A DNA stretch of 64,000 nt from NCBI GenBank assembly GCA_005788175.1, contig SXYX01000014.1, forward strand, positions 151,277 through 215,276. Direction: 5' to 3'. The notes beneath the pieces are model-generated. The model was given only the letters and a program-made list of their open reading frames with translations. It did no database searches and was not told the DNA's origin. Of the stretch, positions 27,934-37,613 are shown piece after piece (position 1 is the stretch's first letter; the number at the start of each line of letters is the position of its first letter). This DNA comes from Acidobacteriota bacterium. GTDB lineage: Bacteria > Acidobacteriota > Holophagae > Holophagales > Holophagaceae. Made by a program: the position numbers and the translations under genes.

Positions 27934-29001
27934 ATGACGCGTCGGTTAATACTGAGAATTCATATTGATCCAATTCTGGGCTTAGGACACCTAACTCGCG
28001 CTATGGCTATCCACGAAGAGTGGAGAGATCTCGGCGGAATTGTCACAATGGCGATTTCTGGGGATGATCGTGCGCGTCAAGTTGGTCGTGGCATCAACAT
28101 CTTGCAGACCGGTGAACTTCCAGCAAATATTGTTGATTTAGGTGAAGATCACTTGGCCCCATTGGGAGAAAAACTTGAGGGCGATATTGTTCTTTTTGAT
28201 CAATGGACATCATCGAAAGAACAAATTAAGGAGGCATTTCCGAGGAAGATTGCCCTCATGGAAGACGATGGAGAGGCTTATGAGGAGGCTGATTTACTAT
28301 TTCAACCTTACCTCGAAGGAATTGTCTGGCCAGATCATCCAATCAGAGTGAAAGACGGTATTAAATTAAAACCTCATGAAGATATACGTGGCAAATGTCA
28401 TGTACTCTGTGGGGCTTCATATATTGTTGCAAGTCCAATTGTTAGAACTCTTCGGTCTAAGCGCCAGCCTGAACAACCCTTAAATGCACAAAAAATATTA
28501 GTTACATTTGGAGGAAGTGACGCTGCGGGCTTGGCTCAAAAAGCTTTTGATATCCTCAAAAATCTCCACCAGGAAGGTCGATGGAGAGGCAGCAGTACTA
28601 TCTTGGCACCACAAGGTATTCGAGGTGATCTATTTTCAGGATGTACAGTACACACATCAGTAACACAACTTTGCGAAAAAATTCCTCATTACGATGTGCT
28701 TTGGTGCTCAGGCGGAGTGACGCTCATAGATTCACTTTGTCTCGGAACACCGGTCATTGCCTGGGGACAAAATGAACGACAAGTTCAGGGTCTAACCGAA
28801 TTAGGGCAACATGGAGCTTGCTTTGGTCTTGGGGAGGGTCCCTCAGCAGATTCACGGACTGTTGAGGATGCTATAGAGCATTGGTTAGGGCCCGAGGGGC
28901 AGGAAAGTCGTCAGGAACAGGTCGCAGCTGGGATGGGCCTAATTGATGGGCTTGGAGCCATGCGCGTTGCTAAAGAATTATGGAAACTAGGCGAAAAATA
29001 G
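27934..29001 (+). CDS. PseG/SpsG-like nucleotide-sugar hydrolase or glycosyltransferase
   Basis: 355 residues of GT-B fold. 'HIDPILGLGHLTRAMAI' is the N-terminal Gly/His loop typical of PseG, and the C-terminal half has 'VTFGGSDAAGLAQKAF' and 'GGVTLIDSLCLGTPVIAWGQ'. PseG removes UDP from the 2,4-diacetamido altrose precursor of pseudaminic acid; relatives act in other surface-sugar routes. No other pse or legionaminic gene is in the window, so the exact substrate is open. The ORF track begins at a TTG (27904); I prefer the ATG at 27934, though GAGGAT is rather far upstream (about 12 nt). Confidence 0.8.
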   Translation: MTRRLILRIHIDPILGLGHLTRAMAIHEEWRDLGGIVTMAISGDDRARQVGRGINILQTGELPANIVDLGEDHLAPLGEKLEGDIVLFDQWTSSKEQIKEAFPRKIALMEDDGEAYEEADLLFQPYLEGIVWPDHPIRVKDGIKLKPHEDIRGKCHVLCGASYIVASPIVRTLRSKRQPEQPLNAQKILVTFGGSDAAGLAQKAFDILKNLHQEGRWRGSSTILAPQGIRGDLFSGCTVHTSVTQLCEKIPHYDVLWCSGGVTLIDSLCLGTPVIAWGQNERQVQGLTELGQHGACFGLGEGPSADSRTVEDAIEHWLGPEGQESRQEQVAAGMGLIDGLGAMRVAKELWKLGEK

Positions 29002-29023
29002 AGGGTTCTCGGGCAATTCTAGA

Positions 29024-29052
29024 TTGACCCAAGGGGAGGCTCGCGATAATCT
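29024..29052 (+). promoter_or_regulatory. Candidate promoter of rplM-rpsI
   Basis: TTGACC (29024) and TAATCT (29047) with a 17-nt spacer, about 70 nt before rplM. The leader that follows can form a TGCCC...GGGCA stem; L13 leaders are autoregulatory in other bacteria, but I cannot match this one to a known class. Confidence 0.45.
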
Positions 29053-29121
29053 TACTTTTCTGCCCTTGTGGGACCTTGAAGGCTTGTTGGGGCACTTTGT
29101 TGACTGTTTTTGGAGCAATTC

Positions 29122-29556
29122 ATGGGTACTTTCTTCCCTAGCGCAAGCGATATTAAACGCCAATGGTTTTTGGTGGATGCTGCGGGTCTTTCAATTGGCC
29201 GAATAAGCTCCGTTGTTGCTGAACTCCTTTCAGGCAAACATAAACCTACTTGGACTCCTTTTTTAGATACAGGGGATCACGTTGTCGTGATTAATGCAGA
29301 AAAAGCCGTCTTCACAGGAAAGAAATCTACCCAAAAGATTTATCGCACAACTACCACACAACCTGGCTCAATGAAAGAAATTAAAGCTGGAGTGTTGAGA
29401 GAGGCCTATCCAACTCGAGCGATCGAGAAAGCAGTAAAGGGAATGTTACCCAAAGGCCCTTTAGGAAATGCTATGTTAAAAAAATTAATCGTATATGCGG
29501 GTACTGATCATCAACAAAAAGCTCAGAACCCCGTTGCTTTCGATATGAAGAAATAA
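29122..29556 (+). CDS. rplM: Large ribosomal subunit protein uL13
   Basis: 144 residues from the ATG at 29122, chosen because GGAG sits 6 nt upstream; the ORF-track TTG at 29110 overlaps that site. 'RQWFLVDAAGLSIGRISSVVA' and 'GDHVVVINAEK', then 'MLPKGPLGNAMLKKLIVYAG', are the uL13 signatures. It initiates 50S assembly on 23S rRNA. The adjoining rpsI, 13 nt downstream, is the universal bacterial partner. Confidence 0.97.
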   Translation: MGTFFPSASDIKRQWFLVDAAGLSIGRISSVVAELLSGKHKPTWTPFLDTGDHVVVINAEKAVFTGKKSTQKIYRTTTTQPGSMKEIKAGVLREAYPTRAIEKAVKGMLPKGPLGNAMLKKLIVYAGTDHQQKAQNPVAFDMKK

Positions 29557-29569
29557 AGGGAGTAATAAA

Positions 29570-29962
29570 ATGGCAACTCGACATCATTACGGGACTGGAC
29601 GACGCAAAACCGCAATTGCTCGTACCTTTTTGAAACCCGGCAGTGGCCAAATTACTGTAAATGGGCGTGAATTAGAAGATTATTTTCCCAATGCCGTTCT
29701 GCGCATGATGGTTCAACAACCTTTTGTTCTTACGGAAAATGTCAAAAAATGGGACATGATGATCACTGTTAAGGGTGGGGGCAGCGCTGCTCAAGCTGCA
29801 GCAATCCGTTTAGGAATTTCCCGCGCTCTCCTTCAATACAACGATCAGCTTCGCTCCATGCTTCGAGGAGCCATGCTGCTTACGCGAGATCCGCGCATGA
29901 AAGAACGCAAAAAACCTGGTCGTAAAGCTGCGCGTCGCCGTTTCCAATTCAGCAAGCGTTAA
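29570..29962 (+). CDS. rpsI: Small ribosomal subunit protein uS9
   Basis: 130 residues beginning 'ATRHHYGTGRRKTAIARTF' and ending 'RKAARRRFQFSKR', whose C-terminal tail reaches the P-site tRNA. GGGAG precedes the ATG. Second gene of the rplM-rpsI operon. Confidence 0.98.
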   Translation: MATRHHYGTGRRKTAIARTFLKPGSGQITVNGRELEDYFPNAVLRMMVQQPFVLTENVKKWDMMITVKGGGSAAQAAAIRLGISRALLQYNDQLRSMLRGAMLLTRDPRMKERKKPGRKAARRRFQFSKR

Positions 29963-30093
29963 TTTTTTGTTCTTTGATATTCTCTCGAGATTTTTCTTGA
30001 GAGGTAAAACTGGATCCCGCATGGGATCGAATCGGGCACTCTTGCCTATCATCCCTAGTTCCCTTTTTTGCGGGACTCACTGAGGAGGCCTCC
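29963..30093 (+). promoter_or_regulatory. Structured leader of rpsB
   Basis: 131 nt between rpsI and rpsB. Two hairpins are visible: CTCTCGA-n-TTGAGAG near the start, and GATCCC-GCAT-GGGATC in the middle. GAGGAGG follows before the rpsB ATG. Many bacteria regulate rpsB through its mRNA leader by S2 itself; this may be such an element, but I cannot assign a known family. No U-run follows either stem, so termination of rplM-rpsI here is doubtful. Confidence 0.4.
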
Positions 30094-30861
30094 ATGGCTG
30101 CTATACAAATGAAAGAACTACTCGAAGCGGGTGTCCATTTCGGACATCAAACCAAACGCTGGAACCCCAAGATGAAGAAATATATCTTCGGGGCTCGAAA
30201 TAGTATCTACATTATCGATCTTCAAAAAACACTCCGACTCTGGAATACCGCTGCTACGTTTATTACTAAAGCGGCTAGCCAAGGTAAAACTTTTATGTTC
30301 GTGGCAACTAAGCCCCAAGCACAAGAAGTCTTGGCTGAACAAGCAGGCCGATGTGGTGCTTTTTATGTCAACAATCGCTGGCTAGGCGGTATGCTTACCA
30401 ATTTTTCTACCGTTAAGAAAAGTCTCGAGAAGTATCGCGAAACACAATCCTTATTAGCAGACCCAATTCGCTTGGCAGATCTCTCGAAAAAAGAGATATC
30501 AAGCATCACCCGCCAAAAAGATAAGTTAGAAGAGTCATTTAAAGGGATACGAGATATGCGAGCTCTTCCAGATATTTTATTCGTCATTGATCCTAATCAT
30601 GAATCCATTGCTGTCACCGAAGCCAAGAAGATTGGTATCCCTGTAGTGGCTATTGTAGATACCAATTGTGACCCCGATATGGTGGATATGGTTATTCCAG
30701 GTAATGATGATGCAATTCGCTCCATCATGCTATTCGCTGAACGTATTGCAGATTCTATTTTAGAAGGTCGTGCTGCATTAAAAGACAAAGGACAAGCTAC
30801 AGCGATGAAGAGCATGCTCGCTGAAAAAATTAAAATGGACGAAGCATCTCCGCAAGCCTAA
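30094..30861 (+). CDS. rpsB: Small ribosomal subunit protein uS2
   Basis: 255 residues. '[20 protein letters not shown]', '[15 protein letters not shown]' and '[20 protein letters not shown]' are uS2 hallmarks. It joins the 30S subunit late, with bS1. GAGGAGG Shine-Dalgarno. Followed 19 nt later by tsf, the standard rpsB-tsf pair. Confidence 0.98.
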   Translation: MAAIQMKELLEAGVHFGHQTKRWNPKMKKYIFGARNSIYIIDLQKTLRLWNTAATFITKAASQGKTFMFVATKPQAQEVLAEQAGRCGAFYVNNRWLGGMLTNFSTVKKSLEKYRETQSLLADPIRLADLSKKEISSITRQKDKLEESFKGIRDMRALPDILFVIDPNHESIAVTEAKKIGIPVVAIVDTNCDPDMVDMVIPGNDDAIRSIMLFAERIADSILEGRAALKDKGQATAMKSMLAEKIKMDEASPQA

Positions 30862-30880
30862 TTCAATAGGAGTTATTTTA

Positions 30881-31537
30881 ATGACTTATACCGCCAAGGA
30901 TGTCAAAGAACTAAGAGAGAAAACTGGCCTTGGAATGATGGACTGCAAGAAGGCCCTAGAGGAAAATAGTGGAGATATGGAGCAAGCTATTGACTGGCTT
31001 CGCAAGAAAGGCTTGGCTGCTGCTTCCAAGAAATCCGATCGTATTGCATCTGAAGGATTGGTTGATGCTTACATTCATCCAGGTGGTCGCGTCGGAGTCC
31101 TGGTTGAGATCAACTCAGAAACAGATTTCGTAGCGCGCAATGAATCCTTCCAAAGAATGGTGAAAGAAATCGCAATGCATATTGCTGCCGCAGATCCTGC
31201 ACCACTTTTTGTCTCTAAAAGTGAAGTGACTAAAGAGTTTATTGACAAGGAAATTGAGATTGCAAGAGCACAGGCTGAGTCTACTGGTAAACCTGCTTCT
31301 ATTATTGACAAAATCGTTGAGGGCAAGCTGAACTCGATCTACAAAGAAGTATGTTTATTGGAACAGCCTTTCATCATGAATCCAGACCTCACCATCGAAC
31401 AGTTTGTCTCCCAAAGAACAGCTGAGATTGGGGAAAAACTTAGTATTCGTCGTTTCACCAAGTTCATTTTGGGAGAAGGGCTTCAAAAAAGAAATGAGAA
31501 TTTTGTCGAGGAAGTGAATGCTCAAATGGGTAAGTAA
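30881..31537 (+). CDS. tsf: Elongation factor Ts
   Basis: 218 residues. The EF-Tu contact domain starts 'TAKDVKELREKTGLGMMDCK', followed by 'DIEQAIDWLRKKG'-type sequence and 'GVLVEINSETDFVARN' of the core. It exchanges GDP for GTP on EF-Tu. This is the shorter form with a reduced second core subdomain, as in several phyla. AGGAG precedes the ATG. An intrinsic terminator follows. Confidence 0.97.
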   Translation: MTYTAKDVKELREKTGLGMMDCKKALEENSGDMEQAIDWLRKKGLAAASKKSDRIASEGLVDAYIHPGGRVGVLVEINSETDFVARNESFQRMVKEIAMHIAAADPAPLFVSKSEVTKEFIDKEIEIARAQAESTGKPASIIDKIVEGKLNSIYKEVCLLEQPFIMNPDLTIEQFVSQRTAEIGEKLSIRRFTKFILGEGLQKRNENFVEEVNAQMGK

Positions 31538-31557
31538 GCCTTATTCTTGTTAATTAG

Positions 31558-31589
31558 AAAATAGGCGACTTTAAGTCGCCTATTTTTTT
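31558..31589 (+). terminator. Intrinsic terminator after tsf
   Basis: AAATAGGCGACTT and its complement form a 12- to 13-bp hairpin with a short TTTAA-type loop, followed by T7. It ends the rpsB-tsf transcript; pyrH begins 28 nt later with its own Shine-Dalgarno. Confidence 0.9.
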
Positions 31590-31617
31590 GTCGATTCATC
31601 TAAACTAAAGGAGACTT

Positions 31618-32322
31618 ATGAGATACCAACGTGTACTTCTGAAACTCTCAGGCGAAGCGCTGATGGGTGAACAGAAAATGGGTATTGATCCCCTCGTGGT
31701 TGCCATGGTGGCTGATCAGATTAAAGATATTCAAAAACATGGTGTAGAAGTAGGTCTCGTGATTGGTGGTGGAAATATTTTTCGAGGGGTCGTCGGAGCA
31801 ACTAAGGGAATGGATCGGGTGACGGCTGATCAGATGGGTATGTTGGCCACCATGATTAATGCCTTAGCCCTTCAGGACGCCCTAGAACAAAAACAAGTAC
31901 AGACTCGTGTTCTCTCGGGCATTGAAATGCCTAGGATTGCAGAGAGCTATATTCGTCGTCGGGCGATACGTCATCTTGAAAAAGGTCGGGTTGTTATTTT
32001 CGGAAGCGGAACAGGTAATCCATATTTCAGTACAGATATGGCAGCTGCCCTTAGGGCTAATGAAATCTCCGCCCAAGTTGTCCTGAAAGCTACCAATGTC
32101 GATGGAGTTTTTAATGCAGACCCCAAAAAGGATCCCCAGGCAAAGCGATACGAAAAAGTAACCTTTCAAGAAGTTCTCGAAAGGGGGCTTAAAGTGATGG
32201 ATGCTTCGGCGATTGCACTCTGTATGGATAATGAATTACCCATATTGGTTTTTAATATGATGAAGCCAGGAAATTTAGTTTCCGCCGTCTTGGGTGAGCC
32301 GGTTGGAACATTGATTCACTAA
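31618..32322 (+). CDS. pyrH: UMP kinase
   Basis: 234-residue amino-acid-kinase-fold enzyme making UDP from UMP. '[13 protein letters not shown]', '[12 protein letters not shown]', '[17 protein letters not shown]' and '[16 protein letters not shown]' are family signatures. AAGGAG lies 6 nt before the ATG. In most genomes pyrH is followed by frr; here an FAD oxidase gene follows after 6 nt instead. Confidence 0.97.
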   Translation: MRYQRVLLKLSGEALMGEQKMGIDPLVVAMVADQIKDIQKHGVEVGLVIGGGNIFRGVVGATKGMDRVTADQMGMLATMINALALQDALEQKQVQTRVLSGIEMPRIAESYIRRRAIRHLEKGRVVIFGSGTGNPYFSTDMAAALRANEISAQVVLKATNVDGVFNADPKKDPQAKRYEKVTFQEVLERGLKVMDASAIALCMDNELPILVFNMMKPGNLVSAVLGEPVGTLIH

Positions 32323-32328
32323 TTCCCA

Positions 32329-33669
32329 ATGCCTTCCCTATTCGAACATATTCCAGATGCTACTTTCATTCTTGATCACCAAGAATTGGGGCTTTATCAA
32401 AAAGATGAATCACACATACAAGGCATATTACCTTGGGCATGTGTTCGTCCTCGAAGTCCAAAGGCTCTGAGAGCTTTGGTGAAATTTGCCCAGCAAGAAG
32501 GTTGGGCATTAATTCCACGTGGATCAGGAACCGGAAAAGCTGGGGGCTGTTTAGCAGACCAAGAACGATCCTTGTTGGTCGATTTTGCCGAGTGGCCTCA
32601 GGAACTGACGATTGATCCTATAGGAATGCAACTTACGGCGAGTTGTTCAGTCTCTCTGAAAAGAGTTAAGGAGGAAGCGGAGGCCCATCATCTTTTTTAT
32701 CCGCCTGATCCTAATAGCTGGATGCATTGCTCTTTTGGCGGAAGTTTGGCAACTAATGCAGGGGGTCCCAATGCATGCAAGTACGGTATGACTCGAAATT
32801 GGATTGTGAGCATCGAATCTCTAATGAGCGATGGGGATATTCATACTTTTGGCATTCATGGAACGAAAGATAATGCTGGACTCAATTTAACGCAACTATT
32901 AATAGGATCCGAAGGAACGCTTGGGTTCATTACAAAAGCAACAGCACGACTTTTACCAAAACCTAAGGAGTTCTTAACGCTCTTAATTTCCTTCGAGAAT
33001 ATGAAAGATCTTATTCGACTTCCTGGAAATCTTTCTCAATCTGGATATAAGCCGTCTGCCATTGAGTTCTTCGATCCTTTTGTCCTTCATGAATTAAGGA
33101 ATGGGGGGCCGCCAGAAGCTCGCAAAATTCAGGGGCGAGCTTTTGCTATTGTTGAGTTTGATCACGAAGGATGCACGTCAGATATCTTTCTTGCCTCTTG
33201 TGAATCTTTATTTAGTAATGCAACACACTTTCAAGTAGCTTCAGATCACCGACAACGAGAGGATCTTTGGGCTCTCCGGCGCCTCACCTCTACTTTTCTA
33301 AAAGAAAAATACCCTTCCAAAATAAGTGAGGATATTACGATACCACTTACTCAGTTAGAGTCTTTTTTTGATCAACTTGAACAGCTTAAGCTGGATTGTG
33401 TTACTTATGGTCACTTAGCTGATGGAAATCTTCATGTAAATTTCCTAAATCGAGAACATAAAGCGGTTGATGACTTTGATGATCATATATTGAGTCTTTT
33501 CAAATTAACCAAACAGTACGGAGGCTCTCTTTCTGGTGAACATGGTATTGGACTAGCCAAGAAAAAAGCTTTCGCTGAACTTACGGATCCTTATACGCTC
33601 AAGGCCATGATACAAATCAAACAATCCTTAGATCCGTTTAATATATTCAATCCTTCTAAGATTTTTTAA
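32329..33669 (+). CDS. FAD-linked oxidase (GlcD / D-lactate dehydrogenase type)
   Basis: 446 residues of the vanillyl-alcohol-oxidase superfamily. The FAD domain contains 'IPRGSGTGKAGG', 'GGSLATNAGGPNACKYG' and 'GSEGTLGFIT'; the C-terminal substrate domain has 'YGHLADGNLHVNF' and 'SGEHGIGLAKK' with the conserved active-site His residues. Members oxidise D-2-hydroxy acids (glycolate, D-lactate, 2-hydroxyglutarate). There is no fused Fe-S domain and no GlcE/GlcF neighbour, so the electron acceptor is unknown. It starts 6 nt after pyrH without a Shine-Dalgarno, implying coupling. Confidence 0.9.
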   Translation: MPSLFEHIPDATFILDHQELGLYQKDESHIQGILPWACVRPRSPKALRALVKFAQQEGWALIPRGSGTGKAGGCLADQERSLLVDFAEWPQELTIDPIGMQLTASCSVSLKRVKEEAEAHHLFYPPDPNSWMHCSFGGSLATNAGGPNACKYGMTRNWIVSIESLMSDGDIHTFGIHGTKDNAGLNLTQLLIGSEGTLGFITKATARLLPKPKEFLTLLISFENMKDLIRLPGNLSQSGYKPSAIEFFDPFVLHELRNGGPPEARKIQGRAFAIVEFDHEGCTSDIFLASCESLFSNATHFQVASDHRQREDLWALRRLTSTFLKEKYPSKISEDITIPLTQLESFFDQLEQLKLDCVTYGHLADGNLHVNFLNREHKAVDDFDDHILSLFKLTKQYGGSLSGEHGIGLAKKKAFAELTDPYTLKAMIQIKQSLDPFNIFNPSKIF

Positions 33670-33850
33670 TCTGAAGTTCTCCAGCTATACGAAGGAGATC
33701 GCTTTCTCTTTGTTACAATTACATTTCTGCTTGTAGATGACTACAGTCGGTAAGATTGAGGCTATGAATCCAGTATGCATTCATCGCATTGCCAATGTTA
33801 GAACGTGTATAAAACAAAAAACGCAGTTGACAGCTAAATCAGCTAAGTAA
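33670..33850. other. Convergent spacer between the FAD oxidase gene and nuoF
   Basis: 181 nt between two gene ends. On the minus strand a T-rich run (GCGTTTTTTG) follows nuoF after the repeated TTAGCTG / TTTAGCTG words, but no strong stem precedes it. A weak CTCC/GGAG stem lies near the plus-strand stop. I see no gene, and specifically no start of nuoG. Confidence 0.4.
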
Positions 33851-35215
33851 TTAATGCGAATAAGTAACGAGTTGGCAAGCTGGTTTGGGGCATTTTTTAT
33901 GTTCAATATGATGAATAAATTCATGTCTGAACTTATCCAGAATCGAATCCATAGGAGCACACGCAGCATCCCCTAGGGCACACAGGGTCTTACCGGCAAT
34001 ACGAGGAGTCATGCTCTTAAGGACCTCTAAATCTTCGAGTCGACCTTCGCCATTTTCGATACGTGTAAGGATCATTTCCATCCAATTGCACCCTTCCCGA
34101 CAAGGAGTGCACTGCCCGCAGCTTTCATGAGCATAAAATCTGATCAAACGAAGACATACCTGAACCATACAGGTATCCTCGTCGATAACAATAATACCCC
34201 CTGAGCCTGCCATGGATCCGCGATCACGAACAGTATCAAAATCGAGAGGGCAATCGAAGTCACTCTCAGTAAATATTGCGGAACTAGCACCTCCAGGTAT
34301 GATCGCTTTAATTTTATTTCCATTAGGAGTGCCGCCAGCTAAATCTTGAACAAGTTTATTTAATGGAAAACCTAATGGTAGCTCATAGAGGCCCGGCCGC
34401 TTGACATGTCCGCTGACACAAAAAATTCGTGTGCCTGTATTTTTAGGTGTACCAATCTTGGCATACTCAGAACCCCCCATGCGAAGAATGGGAGCTGCAG
34501 CTGCCAGAGTCTCAACGTTGTTGATGGTGGTTGGTTGGCCAAAAGCACCTTTAGATGCTGGAAAGGGTGGTTTGATCCGAGGTTCACCTCGACGTCCCTC
34601 TAAGGAATTGAGAAGAGCAGTTTCTTCACCGCAAATATAGGATCCAGCACCGCGATACAACATAAGATCGAAGTCGAATCCAGATTCTAGAATATTTTTT
34701 CCTAGCAAATTAGCTTTTCGAGCTTCTTCGATTGCGGCTTCTAGTTTCTCAATCAACCAAAGATACTCACCACGAACATAAATGTAACCTAGGGCACACT
34801 GCATGGCAAAACCAGCGATGATCATACCTTCGATCAATTGATGAGGATTGTATTCCATGATCGCTCGATCTTTGAAAGTCCCCGGCTCACCTTCGTCTGC
34901 ATTACATACTAAGTAGCGAGTGAATTTTTTATCAGCAGTATCTTTTGGCATGAATGACCATTTGAGGCCGGCAGGAAAACCTGCACCGCCACGACCACGT
35001 ATACCTGAGGCTTTCATTTCATCAATAACTTGAGATGGCTGCAGAGCTAAAGCTCGCTTTAAGCCCACATAGCCTTCATGCTCTTGTTGGTAAACCTGTA
35101 GTTTCCAGTTGTCAAGATTACCAGCGCCCCTAAGCATGAGGTTAGGAAGAGAGGGGGTTCCAAACCCTTCATATGTATATTTTTGTGGATCCTTTTTTTG
35201 TCGAATATTCGTCAT
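33851..35215 (-). CDS. nuoF: NADH-quinone oxidoreductase subunit F
   Basis: 454 residues from the ATG at 35215, which overlaps the nuoE stop (TGATG). NADH site 'GRGGAGFPAGLKW', FMN site 'CNADEGEPGTFKDR' and 'GAGSYICGEETALLNSLEG', and the N3 [4Fe-4S] ligands in 'ESCGQCTPCREGC' plus 'CALGDAACAP'. It takes electrons from NADH in the peripheral arm of complex I. It is the last gene of the local nuo cluster; nuoG onward is missing. Confidence 0.97.
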   Translation of the reverse strand: MTNIRQKKDPQKYTYEGFGTPSLPNLMLRGAGNLDNWKLQVYQQEHEGYVGLKRALALQPSQVIDEMKASGIRGRGGAGFPAGLKWSFMPKDTADKKFTRYLVCNADEGEPGTFKDRAIMEYNPHQLIEGMIIAGFAMQCALGYIYVRGEYLWLIEKLEAAIEEARKANLLGKNILESGFDFDLMLYRGAGSYICGEETALLNSLEGRRGEPRIKPPFPASKGAFGQPTTINNVETLAAAAPILRMGGSEYAKIGTPKNTGTRIFCVSGHVKRPGLYELPLGFPLNKLVQDLAGGTPNGNKIKAIIPGGASSAIFTESDFDCPLDFDTVRDRGSMAGSGGIIVIDEDTCMVQVCLRLIRFYAHESCGQCTPCREGCNWMEMILTRIENGEGRLEDLEVLKSMTPRIAGKTLCALGDAACAPMDSILDKFRHEFIHHIEHKKCPKPACQLVTYSH

Positions 35216-35790
35216 CACTTGGCCCATCCGCGATATTGACCCGATCGACATGCATCGAGAATGCGATCAAGCTCTTTTTCATTTACAAATTCATCATATA
35301 TATCGTGATTAATTTGTAGACACGGTGCTGAACCACAAGAAGCGAGGCACTCGACCTCTTCGAAACTCCACAAACCATCAGCACTCACTTCTCCACGCTT
35401 TGAGATACCGGTCTTCTTTTTCACAAGATCTAGAAGCGCGACAGCACCATTGAGAGCACAAGAGATATTGGTACAAACTTGGATATGAAAAGCCCCTACA
35501 GGATGTTTTTGATACATCGAATAGAAACTAGCTACCCCATAAACATGGCCCTCGGGAATACCCAGGACATTAGCCACAGCTTTCATGGCTTCAAGACTTA
35601 CAAAGCCGAATTCTCGCTGAGCGATATGCAAGGCTGGCAAGGTTGCAGCTAATCTATCTGGAAATTTTCCAGCAAAATCAAGAATTTCCTTAACCGCTTC
35701 AGGACTAAGGCTTGATACCGAACTGACAGGTAATCTTGTTCCTGGTGCAGAGGTTGATGAGGAGACTGGAGAGCTGGAAGATGAACTCAT
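35215..35790 (-). CDS. nuoE: NADH-quinone oxidoreductase subunit E
   Basis: 191 residues. The thioredoxin-like [2Fe-2S] ligands appear as 'CTNISC' and 'ECLASCGSAPC'. About 30 residues at the N-terminus are Ser/Pro/Thr-rich low complexity (SSSSSSPVSSSTSAP), which is unusual for NuoE and may be a linker. A 110-nt gap separates it from nuoD, whereas the other joints are tight, so it may have its own promoter: TAAACT lies close before its start. Confidence 0.95.
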   Translation of the reverse strand: MSSSSSSPVSSSTSAPGTRLPVSSVSSLSPEAVKEILDFAGKFPDRLAATLPALHIAQREFGFVSLEAMKAVANVLGIPEGHVYGVASFYSMYQKHPVGAFHIQVCTNISCALNGAVALLDLVKKKTGISKRGEVSADGLWSFEEVECLASCGSAPCLQINHDIYDEFVNEKELDRILDACRSGQYRGWAK

Positions 35791-35900
35791 ATCTCTTATA
35801 GTTTAACGGCTTAACACAATAAGAGTTAGGGCTCAACTATATGTCAAAGTTAATTGCAGCTAAAGAGACCTTACCAAGCCAAATATGTGCATTGTGTGAG

Positions 35901-37100
35901 TTACCGATCTAGTTCACCAGCAATTACATTCATTGAGCCTAATTCTGCAACAGCGTCGGCTATTAACCGTCCTTTTACTTTGGTTTCAAAGCTGGAAAAG
36001 ATCGGTAAACAGGGTGGACGAACTCGAATACGGTAAGGATTTTTACCGCCATCAGATACGATATAAAATCCGAGTTCTCCATTCGCTGCTTCAGTTGATG
36101 AGTACACTTCACCCACTGGCATCTCCATTCCATGCATAATTAATTTGAAATGGTGAATGAGACTCTCCATTCGTGTATAAACTTTTTCTTTTGGTGGTAA
36201 GGCAATCTTATAGTCATCAATGATGATGGGTCCTGATTCTAAAGTTTTAATAACTTGACGGATAATTCGGAGTGACTGCCTCATTTCTTCGACGCGAACT
36301 AAATAGCGGTCGAAAACATCACCGGATGTTCCTACTGGGATGTCAAATTCGTATTGATCATATCCCAAATAGGGTTGCTTCACTCTCAAATCATGAGCGA
36401 GGCCGCATGCACGAAGACAAGGCCCTGAATACCCCCAATTAATAGCTTCTTCTACAGATAAGGCGCCAACTCCTTTGGTGCGGTCATGCCAAATTGGATT
36501 TTTTGTTAAAAGTTTTTCAAGTTCATCAATGGCTTTAGGGGCATCTTTGAGAAATTGCTCACAAAGCGGAATAAACTCTGGTGGCAAGTCTCTGAAAAGT
36601 CCTCCGACACGAGTGAAACTTGTGTGAAGCCGCTGCCCAGCTGCCATTTCGAAAAGATCATAAACCGTTTCGCGCTGACGAAAGAGATAAAGAAAGGCAG
36701 TGAAAGCTCCAATGTCCACAGCATTGATACCAAGACAAATAATATGGTCTGCGATACGTGCGAGCTCACTGACTAAGATTCGAATCTGTTCAGCACGCCT
36801 AGGAATTGAAATACCTAACATTTTTTCGACGGCCATCGTGTAACCAACATTATTCATCATGCTGCTGGTGTAATTAAGTCGATCAGTTAGTGGAATAAAT
36901 TGCTGGTAACTCAGGTTTTCACCTAGTTTTTCAACACCCCGGTGAAGGTATCCAATTTCGGGGGTCGCATGAGTAATAATTTCTCCCTGGAGTTCTAAAA
37001 CAATCCTGAGAGTTCCGTGAGTCACGGGATGAGAGGGACCCATATTGATGATCATGCGGTCGCCATCTAGTTGCGTCTTGGTAATCGCTATGGAATCCAT
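35901..37100 (-). CDS. nuoD: NADH-quinone oxidoreductase subunit D
   Basis: 399 residues, 49-kDa-subunit homologue forming the quinone pocket. 'INMGPSHPVTHGTLRIVLEL', 'IGYLHRGVEKL' and C-terminal 'GGKNPYRIRVRPPCLP' are diagnostic. Separate from nuoC (12-nt gap), unlike the fused nuoCD of enterobacteria. Confidence 0.97.
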   Translation of the reverse strand: MDSIAITKTQLDGDRMIINMGPSHPVTHGTLRIVLELQGEIITHATPEIGYLHRGVEKLGENLSYQQFIPLTDRLNYTSSMMNNVGYTMAVEKMLGISIPRRAEQIRILVSELARIADHIICLGINAVDIGAFTAFLYLFRQRETVYDLFEMAAGQRLHTSFTRVGGLFRDLPPEFIPLCEQFLKDAPKAIDELEKLLTKNPIWHDRTKGVGALSVEEAINWGYSGPCLRACGLAHDLRVKQPYLGYDQYEFDIPVGTSGDVFDRYLVRVEEMRQSLRIIRQVIKTLESGPIIIDDYKIALPPKEKVYTRMESLIHHFKLIMHGMEMPVGEVYSSTEAANGELGFYIVSDGGKNPYRIRVRPPCLPIFSSFETKVKGRLIADAVAELGSMNVIAGELDR

Positions 37101-37112
37101 AATATTAAGATC

Positions 37113-37601
37113 CTAATGGGTAAAGGGTGAAGTGCTATCAGACATACAAAAGGGATCCCCACCATCAAGTGGAAAGTCTTTTCGAAGGGGGTGTCCTGGA
37201 AAATCACTCCATGTGAGGAGTCTAGTTAAATTGGGATGCCCTTCAAAATGAATACCAAACATATCGTAGACTTCGCGTTCATACCAATCGGCGGTTTTAA
37301 ATCGAATAGCTAAACTTGGTAAATATTCATTTTCTTGTAGACGAACTTTAACGCGTAAGCGTTCTTGAGAGCCAAGATTAAGCCAATGATAAACGACTTC
37401 AAATCGGGTTTGATGTTCTGTTTTACCAAACCAATCTACCGCTGTAACATCTACCAAGAAATGAAAATCTTGAGAGGCTAACGAATCAACAACAGGCATA
37501 AGAGAAGCAGGCGCTATGACAGCTGTTTGATCCCCTCGGAATCGATAAGAATCTAATATCGAAGTAGGGTGGTTTTTCAAGAGGGTATCTAAAATGGACA
37601 C
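37113..37601 (-). CDS. nuoC: NADH-quinone oxidoreductase subunit C
   Basis: 162 residues, 30-kDa-subunit homologue. 'FKTADWYEREVYDMFGIHFEGHP' (quoted here in part) and 'DFPGHPLRKDFPL' are the signature. GTG start preceded by AGAGA; 12 nt after nuoB. It clamps NuoD in the connecting module of complex I. Confidence 0.95.
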   Translation of the reverse strand: MSILDTLLKNHPTSILDSYRFRGDQTAVIAPASLMPVVDSLASQDFHFLVDVTAVDWFGKTEHQTRFEVVYHWLNLGSQERLRVKVRLQENEYLPSLAIRFKTADWYEREVYDMFGIHFEGHPNLTRLLTWSDFPGHPLRKDFPLDGGDPFCMSDSTSPFTH

Positions 37602-37613
37602 GAGTGAGTCTCT

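Noticed and set aside
34401-34640. Overlapping plus-strand ORFs within nuoF
   Set aside because: Antisense to highly conserved NADH/FMN-binding coding sequence; no independent features.
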